Positions 24,423 through 31,753 of a DNA stretch of 64,000 nt are shown piece by piece. Where the stretch lies: assembly GCF_013363975.1 (NCBI RefSeq), contig NZ_JABWGN010000001.1:372001-436000 (forward strand), in the 5' to 3' direction. Every line of letters begins with the position of its first letter. The first letter of the stretch is position 1. Source of the DNA: Nonomuraea montanisoli (GTDB lineage: Bacteria > Actinomycetota > Actinomycetes > Streptosporangiales > Streptosporangiaceae). The position numbers were made by a program, and so were the translations under genes. A model generated the notes under the pieces. That model did not search any database and had not been told where the DNA came from. It was given only the letters and a program-made list of their open reading frames with translations.

Positions 24423-25700
24423 TCAGGCGGGTCCGCTCACCACCCGCGTCCGGTTGTCCTCGTCGGCGGGCCGCAGGAAGATCGCGAACGTCGCCGGACG
24501 GCGACGCACGAGCTCCAGCCGTCCCCCGTCGGCCGCGGCCAGCGCGCGGGCGAGGGTCAGGCCGAGTCCCGTGCCGCCTCCCCCGCTCACGTTCCGCTCG
24601 AAGACCTTGGGCGCGATGTCGTCGGCGATGCCGGGCCCCTCGTCGGCCACCTCGATGACGATGTAGCTGTCGCCCTGCGTGGTCGTGACCACGACGGTGC
24701 CGCCGCCGTGACGCAGGGAGTTCTCCAGCAGGGTGGCGATGACCTGCCCGAAGCCGCCGGTGGTGGCCAGCGCCTTGAGCCCGCGGGTGCCCTCCAGCAG
24801 CAGGGTGCGGTCCAGGCCGCGGAAGACCGGCTCCCACTCGGTGATCTGCTGGATCAGCACCTCGTCGATGGAGACGGGCTCGGCCTGCGCGTGACGCTGG
24901 CGGCGGGCCGCGGCCAGCAGCTCGTCGATGACGGCCGTGAGGCGCTCGGCCTGCACGATGGCCGCCTCGCCCTCCTCCCGGACCACCCCGGGCTGGTCGG
25001 AGGCGGCGACGATCTCCTCCAGGCGCATGGTCAGCCCCGTGAGCGGCGTGCGGAGCTGGTGGGAGGCGTCGGTGGCGAATTCCCGCTCCCGGGTGAGCAG
25101 GTCGGAGATGCGGGTGGCGCTGCGGTCGAGCACCTCGGCCACCTGGTCCAGCTCGGGTATGCCGTAGCGGTGTCTGCTCGGCCGGGCGTCGCCGGAGCCC
25201 AGCCGTTCAGCGATCTTGGCCAGGTCCAGCAGCGGCAGCGTCAGCCGGCGCGACTGCACGATGGCCAGGCCCACGGCCACCGCGAGAGCCGCGCCGGCGA
25301 GGGCCACGATCAGCAGCAGGCGCGCTCGGACGTCCTGCTCGACCTGGTCCCGGTCGCGGCTCACCCGGACATAGATGCCGTTCTCGGACTGCGCGTCCTC
25401 GGCCATCTGGTGGCCGGGCGGTGACGCCTTGCCGACGATGGTCGCCTTGGGAGGGTTCGCTCGTTCGTAGATCTGGATGTAGCGGCCGGGATACTTCTGT
25501 TCGAGCTGCTGAGGGTCCAGCGGCGTCTCCTGGATGCGGGCGTACTCCACCTCCCCCACCAGTCGCGTCGCCTCCGCCCTGAGCTCCTGGGCCGCCTCGT
25601 CGACGATCAGGCGGCTGACCACGATGCCCAGGGGGACCCCCAGCAGCAGGACCGCGATGACCGCGACGACCAGAGTGGAGGTGAGCAGGCGGCGGCGCAT
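24423..25700 (-). CDS. Membrane sensor histidine kinase
   Basis: 425 residues. Two membrane segments (about residues 7-28 and 140-162) bracket an extracellular sensor of about 110 residues. A HAMP linker leads to the H-box ATDASHQLRTPLTGL with the phosphorylated His, then N-box NSLRHGGG, and G-boxes VADEGPGI and GGTGLGL. It phosphorylates the response regulator encoded three bases upstream. Its signal is unknown. Confidence 0.92.
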   Translation of the reverse strand: MRRRLLTSTLVVAVIAVLLLGVPLGIVVSRLIVDEAAQELRAEATRLVGEVEYARIQETPLDPQQLEQKYPGRYIQIYERANPPKATIVGKASPPGHQMAEDAQSENGIYVRVSRDRDQVEQDVRARLLLIVALAGAALAVAVGLAIVQSRRLTLPLLDLAKIAERLGSGDARPSRHRYGIPELDQVAEVLDRSATRISDLLTREREFATDASHQLRTPLTGLTMRLEEIVAASDQPGVVREEGEAAIVQAERLTAVIDELLAAARRQRHAQAEPVSIDEVLIQQITEWEPVFRGLDRTLLLEGTRGLKALATTGGFGQVIATLLENSLRHGGGTVVVTTTQGDSYIVIEVADEGPGIADDIAPKVFERNVSGGGGTGLGLTLARALAAADGGRLELVRRRPATFAIFLRPADEDNRTRVVSGPA

Positions 25701-25703
25701 CGC

Positions 25704-26372
25704 CTACTCGCGCTCGAAGCGGAAGCCGACTCCCCGGACGGTGGTGATGTAGCGGGGCTTCGCCGCGTCGTCGCCGAGCTTGCGGCGCAGCCACGAGATG
25801 TGCATGTCGAGCGTCTTGGTCGAACCCCACCAGTTGGTGTCCCACACCTCGCGCATGATCTGCTCGCGGGTGACCACCTTGCCGGCGTCGCGGACCAGCA
25901 CGCGCAACAGGTCGAATTCCTTGGTCGTCAGATGCAGCTCCTTCTCCCCCATCCAGGCGCGGCGGGAGTCTGCGTCGATGCGTACGCCCTGGACCACCGG
26001 AGTCTCGGACGTGCCCCGTCGCAGCAGCGCGCGCACCCGGGCGAGCAGTTCGGCCAGGCGGAACGGCTTGGTGACGTAGTCGTCGGCGCCGGCGTCGAGG
26101 CCGACGACGGTGTCGACCTCGTCGACGCGGGCGGTGAGTATGAGAACCGGAGTGCCGTGTCCTTCGGCACGGATCCGGCGGGCGACCTCAAGCCCATCCA
26201 TTTCTGGCAGACCGAGGTCAAGGACGATCAGGTCGATGCCCCCCGACAGAGCCCTTTCCAGGGCCTGCGGGCCGTCAGGGCTCACCTCAACCTGATAGCC
26301 CTCACGGCGAAGAGCGCGCGCGAGCGGCTCGGAAATCGAGGTGTCATCCTCGGCGAGAAGTACGCAGGTCAT
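25704..26372 (-). CDS. OmpR/PhoB-family response regulator
   Basis: 222 residues. The receiver domain has acidic residues in LAEDD, the phosphorylated Asp in LIVLDLGLPEMDG near residue 53, the Thr in LILTAR and the Lys in TKPF. The C-terminal winged helix includes LTTKEFDLLRVLV and a late TTVRGVGFRF. It is co-transcribed with the kinase. Direct GTCAA repeats at 26423-26451, about one helical turn apart, may be its own binding site. Confidence 0.94.
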   Translation of the reverse strand: MTCVLLAEDDTSISEPLARALRREGYQVEVSPDGPQALERALSGGIDLIVLDLGLPEMDGLEVARRIRAEGHGTPVLILTARVDEVDTVVGLDAGADDYVTKPFRLAELLARVRALLRRGTSETPVVQGVRIDADSRRAWMGEKELHLTTKEFDLLRVLVRDAGKVVTREQIMREVWDTNWWGSTKTLDMHISWLRRKLGDDAAKPRYITTVRGVGFRFERE

Positions 26373-26672
26373 GAAGCGATCGTAGGACCTTAGGCGATCG
26401 TTTCCCGGGCACAGCGCACGGTTTGACTCGTCGTTGACCTATCCATTGACCTGGGCAAACGCTGATAAATATCGGTTAGCCGGGCTTAAATTACCGCGAT
26501 TGGCGGCCGGCGCGCGGAATCGGATCGCGGGACGGCCGGAAATGCCGCGTGGCGCGCGTGTTTCGCACTCGGGCGTGTCGCGGATGAAAATCCGCGAGGA
26601 ATGTACGGTCTTGTTCTTTCCATCCCGCCACGCTGTTCCCACGCATCGCGTCAGCCGCTTATGGGAACAGCG
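26373..26672. other. AT-richer intergenic region
   Basis: About 300 bases upstream of the response regulator, ending at the bfr terminator. It is unusually rich in A/T around 26430-26500 (GATAAATAT, TTAAATTA). Besides the TTGAC repeats, I see nothing clearly coding. Confidence 0.5.
26423..26451. promoter_or_regulatory. Three TTGAC direct repeats, likely response-regulator site
   Basis: TTGACT at 26423, TTGACC at 26434 and TTGACC at 26446 are spaced 11 and 12 bases. OmpR-family regulators typically bind direct repeats with this period. The site lies about 50-80 bases before the response regulator start. Confidence 0.5.
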
Positions 26673-26701
26673 ACGCCCGCCGGAGGAGCCCCGGCGGGCG
26701 T
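26673..26701 (-). terminator. Hairpin after bfr
   Basis: ACGCCCGCCGG (26673-26683) pairs exactly with CCGGCGGGCGT (26691-26701), loop seven bases, 29 bases past the bacterioferritin stop. Confidence 0.75.
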
Positions 26702-26729
26702 GGCGTGTGACGGCGTGTCGCGTCGTGGC

Positions 26730-27209
26730 TCAGACGCTCGGCGGCTCGGTGTAGCGGGCGAGGTAGAGCTGCTCGCCCAGGCTGTGGATGAGCGCCAGCT
26801 CGGTCTCGAGGTAGTCGATGTGGTGCTCCTCGTCGGCCAGGATCTCCTCGAAGATCCGGGCCGAGGTGACGTCGCCCTTCTCACGCATGAGCGTGATGGC
26901 CGGGCGCAGTCGCTGCACCACCGACAGCTCTACCTCCAGGTCGGCCTTGAGCTGCTCCTCGACGGTCTGCCCGATGTGCAGCGTGCCGAGCCGCTGATAG
27001 TTGGGCAGCCCTTCGAGGAAGAGGATGCGGTCGGTCAGGCGCTCGGCATGCCGCATCTCGTCGATCGACTCGTCGCGGGTGTGCTTGGCCAGCTTCGTGT
27101 AGCCCCAGTTCTCCTGCATCTTGGCGTGCAGGAAGTACTGGTTGATGGCGGTGAGCTCGGCCGTCAGCTGCTCGTTGAGCAACTCGATGATCTGCTTGTC
27201 GCCCTGCAT
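26730..27209 (-). CDS. bfr: Bacterioferritin
   Basis: 159 residues, the usual length. Di-iron ferroxidase ligands are visible: Glu in LTAELTAINQYF, Glu/His in DESIDEMRHAERL and Glu/His in ILADEEHHIDYLETEL. The heme-binding Met is in DEMRHAE. It stores ferric iron in a 24-subunit shell. It follows the bfd gene by 16 bases, and both lie behind two iron boxes, so IdeR control is likely. Confidence 0.95.
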   Translation of the reverse strand: MQGDKQIIELLNEQLTAELTAINQYFLHAKMQENWGYTKLAKHTRDESIDEMRHAERLTDRILFLEGLPNYQRLGTLHIGQTVEEQLKADLEVELSVVQRLRPAITLMREKGDVTSARIFEEILADEEHHIDYLETELALIHSLGEQLYLARYTEPPSV

Positions 27210-27225
27210 GTACGGGCCCCTCGTG

Positions 27226-27402
27226 CTATGCGGTCGTCAGTTCCTCAGACCGTTTCAGCATCGCACAGATTTTCCGGACACAAGAGGCACAGTCCCCACC
27301 GGCACCAGTGGTGTCGCGCACCTGGCGAGCCGTCCGCGCGCCGGCGGCGATGCAGTCGTGCACCTCGTTCTCGGTCACGGCACGACAGACACACACGTAC
27401 AT
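27226..27402 (-). CDS. bfd: Bacterioferritin-associated ferredoxin
   Basis: A 58-residue protein, MYVCVCRAVTENEVHDCIA and following. Four cysteines fit the [2Fe-2S] pattern of Bfd: Cys4 and Cys6 in YVCVCR, and the pair in GDCASCVRKIC, with an extra Cys at 17. Bfd docks on bacterioferritin and passes electrons to release stored iron. It lies 16 bases upstream of bfr and forms an operon with it. Two iron boxes lie just upstream. Confidence 0.9.
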   Translation of the reverse strand: MYVCVCRAVTENEVHDCIAAGARTARQVRDTTGAGGDCASCVRKICAMLKRSEELTTA

Positions 27403-27434
27403 GCGGGGAACAGCCTCTCAATCTGGACAGCCGG

Positions 27435-27453
27435 TAGGTTAGGCAAACCTAAA
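27435..27453. promoter_or_regulatory. Iron box 1 (IdeR/DtxR-type)
   Basis: TAGGTTAGGCAAACCTAAA closely matches the 19-base DtxR/IdeR consensus. It lies 33 bases upstream of the bfd start. Confidence 0.85.
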
Positions 27454-27463
27454 TGTAGCCCAG

Positions 27464-27483
27464 TTTGGTAAGGCTTGCCTACG
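27464..27483. promoter_or_regulatory. Iron box 2 (IdeR/DtxR-type)
   Basis: TTTGGTAAGGCTTGCCTACG shows the TAAGGC/GCCTAC inverted core of an iron box. It lies about 62-80 bases before the bfd start, roughly three helical turns from box 1. Confidence 0.7.
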
Positions 27484-27510
27484 TTACCTCCGCCACATCG
27501 AGGTAAGGGT

Positions 27511-28131
27511 TCAGTGTCCTCTGGCCAGCCATTCCTCCAGGTGAGGCGCCTCGGCGCGGATGGAGGTGGACTCGCCGTGGCCGGTGTGGACGACGGTCTC
27601 GGGCGGCAGCGTGAGCAGCCGCTCGCGGATCGAGGCGACGATGGTGTCGAACGACGAGTAGGACCGGCCGGTCGCGCCGGGGCCGCCCTTGAACAGCGTG
27701 TCGCCGCTGAAGAGCACGCCGAGGTCGGGGGCGTGCAGGCAGACCGCTCCCGGGGAGTGGCCGGGGGTGTGCAGCACCTCCAGCGTGACGCCGCCCGCCT
27801 CCAGCTTCTCGCCGTCGGCCAGCGGCTCGTACGGCACCGCGTCGCCGTACACCTGCTCCCACAGCACCTGGTCGGCCGGGTGCAGCCGGATCGGCGCGCC
27901 GGTCAGGCCGGCCAGCTCCCTGGCGGCGTTGATGTGGTCGTTGTGCGCGTGGGTGCACACGATGGCCCGGACCGCGCGCCCGCCGACGCGCTCGGCGATG
28001 GCCCGCGCGTCGTGGGCGGCGTCGATGACGACGACCTCGCGCGCGTCACCGGCCAGCCAGACGTTGTTGTCGACGTCCCAGGTGCCGCCGTCGAGCGAGA
28101 ACGTCCCGGAAGTCACCACTTTGTCGAGCAT
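27511..28131 (-). CDS. MBL-fold hydrolase paired with mycothiol-dependent dehydrogenase
   Basis: 206 residues of metallo-beta-lactamase fold, with the zinc motif CTHAHNDHINA (HxHxDH), a later GHSPGAVCLHAP, LFSGDTLFKGG with the bridging Asp, and a final HTGHGEST. In actinobacteria this gene habitually follows mscR, as Rv2260 follows Rv2259. It is believed to hydrolyse the S-formylmycothiol or a related thioester made there. Its ATG shares a base with the upstream stop (TAATG), so translation is coupled. Confidence 0.85.
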   Translation of the reverse strand: MLDKVVTSGTFSLDGGTWDVDNNVWLAGDAREVVVIDAAHDARAIAERVGGRAVRAIVCTHAHNDHINAARELAGLTGAPIRLHPADQVLWEQVYGDAVPYEPLADGEKLEAGGVTLEVLHTPGHSPGAVCLHAPDLGVLFSGDTLFKGGPGATGRSYSSFDTIVASIRERLLTLPPETVVHTGHGESTSIRAEAPHLEEWLARGH

Positions 28132-29225
28132 TAGAGGACCACCACCGATCGCAGCACCTCGCCGCGCTCCATCTTGGCGAACGACTCCTCGACGTCGTCC
28201 AGCCCGATGGTCTCGGTGACGAACTTGTCGAGGGGGAGCCGCCCCTGCAGGTAGAGGTCGATGAGCATGGGGAAGTCACGGCTCGGCAGGCAGTCGCCGT
28301 ACCAGGACGACTTCAGCGACCCGCCGCGGCCGAAGAGGTCGAGCAGCGGCAGCTCCAGCGTCATCTCCGGGGTGGGCACCCCCACGAGCACGACCGTGCC
28401 GGCCAGGTCGCGGGCGTAGAACGCCTGCCGGTACGTCTCGGGGCGGCCGACCGCGTCGATCACCACGTCGGCGCCGAACCCGTCGGTGAGGTCGCGCACC
28501 GCGTCGACCGGGTCGTTCTCGCGGGAGTTGACCGTGTGGGTGGCGCCGAAGTCGCGGGCCCAGGCGAGCTTGCGGTCGTCCACGTCGATCGCGATGATCG
28601 TCGAGGCGCCGGCGAGCTGGGCGCCCAGGACGGCCGCGTCGCCGACGCCGCCGCAGCCGATGACCGCGACCGAGTCGCCGCGCGTGACGCCGCCGGTGTT
28701 GAGCGCGGCGCCGAGGCCGGCCATGACCCCGCAGCCCAGCAGGCCGGCGACGGTCGCCGGGGCCTCGGGCGAGACCTTGGTGCACTGCCCGGCCGCCACC
28801 AGCGTCTTGCCCAGGAACGCGCCGATGCCGAGCGCGGGCGACAGCTCGGTGCCGTCCTCCAGCGTCATCTTCTGCGTGGCGTTGTGGGTGGCGAAGCAGT
28901 ACCACGGCCGGCCGCGCAGGCACGCCCGGCACTGGCCGCACACGGCCCGCCAGTTGAGGATCACGAAGTCGCCCGGCTCGATCCCGGTCACGCCCTCGCC
29001 GACGGCCTCCACGACGCCCGCGGCCTCGTGGCCGAGCAGGAACGGGAAGTCGTCGCTGATGCCGCCCTCGCGGTAGTGGAGGTCGGTGTGGCAGACCCCG
29101 CACGCCTGCACGGCGACGACGGCCTCGCCCGGCCCGGGGTCGGGCACGAGCACCTTCTCGACGGAGACTTCCCTGCCTTCACCTCGGGCGATGACGCCCC
29201 GCACTTCGTACGGCATGGCAGCCAT
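28131..29225 (-). CDS. mscR: Mycothiol-dependent formaldehyde dehydrogenase / S-nitrosomycothiol reductase
   Basis: 364 residues, zinc-containing alcohol dehydrogenase family. Catalytic zinc ligands are the Cys in [10 protein letters not shown] and His in LLGHEAAG; structural zinc Cys are in [16 protein letters not shown]. The Rossmann loop is [12 protein letters not shown]. It oxidises S-hydroxymethylmycothiol, so clears formaldehyde, and reduces nitrosomycothiol. Either ATG 29225 or ATG 29216 could be the start. It heads a two-gene operon with the MBL hydrolase. Confidence 0.92.
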   Translation of the reverse strand: MAAMPYEVRGVIARGEGREVSVEKVLVPDPGPGEAVVAVQACGVCHTDLHYREGGISDDFPFLLGHEAAGVVEAVGEGVTGIEPGDFVILNWRAVCGQCRACLRGRPWYCFATHNATQKMTLEDGTELSPALGIGAFLGKTLVAAGQCTKVSPEAPATVAGLLGCGVMAGLGAALNTGGVTRGDSVAVIGCGGVGDAAVLGAQLAGASTIIAIDVDDRKLAWARDFGATHTVNSRENDPVDAVRDLTDGFGADVVIDAVGRPETYRQAFYARDLAGTVVLVGVPTPEMTLELPLLDLFGRGGSLKSSWYGDCLPSRDFPMLIDLYLQGRLPLDKFVTETIGLDDVEESFAKMERGEVLRSVVVL

Positions 29226-29231
29226 CCTGCG

Positions 29232-30281
29232 TCAGGAGGATGATCGCCGCAAGAGATGGGGCCGCACCGTGCCGAGGCCGCGCAGGCTCCGGCGCCGCAT
29301 CGGGCGCACCTCGAAGCCCGGCTCGCCCGCCGGAGCCTCGGTCAGGCCCTCCGCCATGCCGGAGTCCACGACGATCGTGCCCGGCCGGGCGACGGCGGTC
29401 AGCCGGGCGGCCAGGTTGACCGTGGTGCCGTACACGTCGCCCATCATCGGCACCACCGGCCCGTACGCCAGGCCGATGCGCAGCTCGGCCGTGCCGGCCA
29501 GGTCGAGCGCGATCGCCGCGGCCCCCGCCGGGGTGGGCGCGGTGAAGAGCACCTCGTCGCCGAGGGTCTTGACCAGCCGGGCGCCGTGGGCGGCCACGAT
29601 GTCGGCCGCCCGCGCCTCGAACCCCTCGACGAGCTCGGCCAGCTCCCGCTCGTCCAGCTCCCTGGCCCGCCGGGTGAACGCCACCAGGTCGGCGAAGCCC
29701 ACGGCCAGCGACACGCGCCCCAGGGCGGCCTCGGGCCGCAGGTCGGCCAGGGCGAGCAGGCGCGTGCCCGCGGCGGCGAGCTGGGCCCGCCAGACGTGGA
29801 CGAGGAGCTGCTCGAAGTCGGGCAGCAGCTCGCGGGCCGTGGCGACCACACGCTCCAGGTCCTCGTCGGACGGCTCGCCCTCCGCGGGCAGCAGGTGGCC
29901 GATGATGATCTCGGCCTGCCACTGCGCGAGCCGCGCCGTGGTCTGGCCGAGGGCGCGGGCCATGCGGATGGCCGTGGGCTCGTCCAGCAGGCCGCGGTCG
30001 AGCATCTTCCGCACCCTCTCCAGCGCGGCCACGTCGGCCTCGGAGAACGCGACCGCGTCGTCGGCGAGCGTGGGGAATCCGAGGGCGCGCCAGATCCGCT
30101 CGGCCAGCCGCTGGGACACGCCGGCGCCGGCGGCGACCTCCGTGCGCGTGAGACGGGCGGGCATCCCGGCCAGCAGCAGCCCGATCTCCTCGGCCGTCGG
30201 CCGGCCGGGCCTGTCCTCGGCGGCGGGCCCGCGCGGCTCGGCCTCGGCCGCCGGCCCGCCGGGCCTGTCCTCGGCGGTCAA
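29232..30281 (-). CDS. Class III adenylate/guanylate cyclase
   Basis: 349 residues from a TTG at 30281 that overlaps the stop of the PH-domain gene (TTGA); this overlap is the main reason for the start. The N-terminus has short repeats (AEDRPGG, AEAEPRG, AEDRPGR), then a helical region (residues 35-160). The catalytic domain has metal-binding GFADLVAFTRR and KTLGDEVLFTAP and the transition-state motif VYGTTVNLAARL. It lacks membrane segments, so it is cytosolic, like Rv0891c/Rv2435c-type mixed cyclases. It should form cAMP. Coupling to a PH-domain membrane protein suggests a shared signalling role. Confidence 0.87.
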   Translation of the reverse strand: MTAEDRPGGPAAEAEPRGPAAEDRPGRPTAEEIGLLLAGMPARLTRTEVAAGAGVSQRLAERIWRALGFPTLADDAVAFSEADVAALERVRKMLDRGLLDEPTAIRMARALGQTTARLAQWQAEIIIGHLLPAEGEPSDEDLERVVATARELLPDFEQLLVHVWRAQLAAAGTRLLALADLRPEAALGRVSLAVGFADLVAFTRRARELDERELAELVEGFEARAADIVAAHGARLVKTLGDEVLFTAPTPAGAAAIALDLAGTAELRIGLAYGPVVPMMGDVYGTTVNLAARLTAVARPGTIVVDSGMAEGLTEAPAGEPGFEVRPMRRRSLRGLGTVRPHLLRRSSS

Positions 30282-30790
30282 CGGCCGTCGATGTCGCCGT
30301 CGGTGGCGTCCTCCAGGAGCCGGAACAGGTCGGCCCGGACCTCCTGGAGGTGCGGGATGTCGCGCAGGACGATCTGCCCCCGGTCGCCCGCGGACTCCAC
30401 CGTGAGCGTGCCGCAGCCGAGCAGCCGCTCGACGAACGTCTGGTCGGAGCTGACCGTGTTGACCTTGGCCATCGGGATCTCGTCGGTCGACTTGTTGAGC
30501 ACCCCGGAGCTGATCGTGAAGCGGTGCGTGGTCAGCACGTAGCCGGTGTTCTTCCACTGGAGGTACGGGACGAACGACCAGACGACCAGCAGGACGAGGG
30601 CGATCGCGCAGACGGCGATCCTGGCGTAGGAGGAGTACTCCCAGCCGCCGGGGATGAGGAACAGCGCAGCGCCCGAGGCCGCGGCGATGAGCACGAGCGC
30701 GGCGGCGGGGCCGACGAGGCGCTTCCAGTGGGGGTGGAAGGACCTGACGCGGCGTTCACCCTGCGTGAGGTGGTGGTCCGGGATGGTCAT
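30278..30790 (-). CDS. PH domain-containing membrane protein (bPH2/DUF304-like)
   Basis: 170 residues from ATG 30790. Two membrane segments (about residues 25-44 and 53-75) precede a bacterial PH-like domain with WKNTGYVLTTHRFTISSGVL and the SDQTFVERLLGCGTLTVES pattern. Such proteins sit in the cytoplasmic membrane with the domain inside. It is translationally coupled to the cyclase gene downstream. Function is unknown. Confidence 0.82.
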   Translation of the reverse strand: MTIPDHHLTQGERRVRSFHPHWKRLVGPAAALVLIAAASGAALFLIPGGWEYSSYARIAVCAIALVLLVVWSFVPYLQWKNTGYVLTTHRFTISSGVLNKSTDEIPMAKVNTVSSDQTFVERLLGCGTLTVESAGDRGQIVLRDIPHLQEVRADLFRLLEDATDGDIDGR

Positions 30791-30851
30791 GCGCAAATCG
30801 TGCCACCTCAGGGGACGCGCGGCTACGCCGTCGCGCGCCGGAGCTCCAGGG

Positions 30852-31673
30852 CTAGGCGGACGGGCGCAGGTGGACGACGTCTCCGGCGCTGAGCGCGTGG
30901 TCGCGGCCCTCGGCGGTGAGCTCCAGGCGGCCGCTCGCGTCGACGCCCGTGGCCCGGCCCGTGAGGAACCGGTCGCCGGGCAGCTCGACCCGCACCTCGC
31001 GCCCGATCGTGGCGCTGGACGCCTGGTAGGCGGCGCGCAGCCCGGCCTGGTCGGCGTCGCCGCCGGCCTCGCTCCAGTCGGCGTAGTGGCTCTCGACCTC
31101 GCGCAGCACGGCCCGCAGCAGCGGGTCGCGGTCGAGGCAGGCGGACTCCTGCAGGGCCAGCGACGTGGCCGTCGTCACCGGCAGCTCGTCGGCCCGCAGC
31201 GACACGTTCAGCCCCATGCCGACGATCACGGCGCCCTCCACGCGCTCGGCCAGCACCCCGGCCAGCTTGCGGTCGCCGATGAGCAGGTCGTTGGGCCACT
31301 TGAGGCGCACGTCCACCTCGCCCAGCCGGCGCACGGCCGAGGCGGCGGCCACGCCGAACAGCAGCGGCAGCCAGCCGTGCGTGGCGATCGGCGGCTCCGG
31401 CCGCAGCAGCACCGACACGATCAGGCTCGATCGGGCGGGCGCGCTCCAGGCGCGGCCCAGCCGGCCCCGGCCGGCCTGTTGCTCCTCGGCCACCAGCACC
31501 GTGCCCTCGGCGGCCCCCTGCTGGGCCAGGACGGCGAGGTCGGCGTTGGTGGAGCCGGTGCTCTCGACCACGGTGACGCCCGTCCACAGGCTGCCCGGCC
31601 GGACGAGGGCGCGGTTGAGCGCCGCCTCCGACAGGGGCGGGCGGTCGAGATCGGAGTAGCGCGAGTCCGGCAC
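30852..31673 (-). CDS. birA: Biotin-[acetyl-CoA-carboxylase] ligase
   Basis: 273 residues from GTG 31673; the upstream frame has no better start. Motifs are ESTGSTNADLA, the biotinyl-AMP loop GRGRLGRAW, and LKWPNDLLI, followed by the small C-terminal barrel. There is no N-terminal HTH, so it is a class I enzyme that does not repress transcription. It loads biotin onto carboxylase carrier proteins, which would include the partner of the carboxylase at 42897. It is divergent from the molybdopterin oxidoreductase gene. Confidence 0.93.
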   Translation of the reverse strand: MPDSRYSDLDRPPLSEAALNRALVRPGSLWTGVTVVESTGSTNADLAVLAQQGAAEGTVLVAEEQQAGRGRLGRAWSAPARSSLIVSVLLRPEPPIATHGWLPLLFGVAAASAVRRLGEVDVRLKWPNDLLIGDRKLAGVLAERVEGAVIVGMGLNVSLRADELPVTTATSLALQESACLDRDPLLRAVLREVESHYADWSEAGGDADQAGLRAAYQASSATIGREVRVELPGDRFLTGRATGVDASGRLELTAEGRDHALSAGDVVHLRPSA

Positions 31674-31753
31674 ACGTCCATCTTCGCCGACCCGGCACCC
31701 TGACCTGACCACCGGGGTTCCCTCCGCCGGAGCAGGAGCAAGAAGATGGAGGG

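Noticed and set aside
27435..27483. Simple promoter repeats
   Set aside because: Both sites match the DtxR/IdeR inverted-repeat pattern and precede iron-storage genes.
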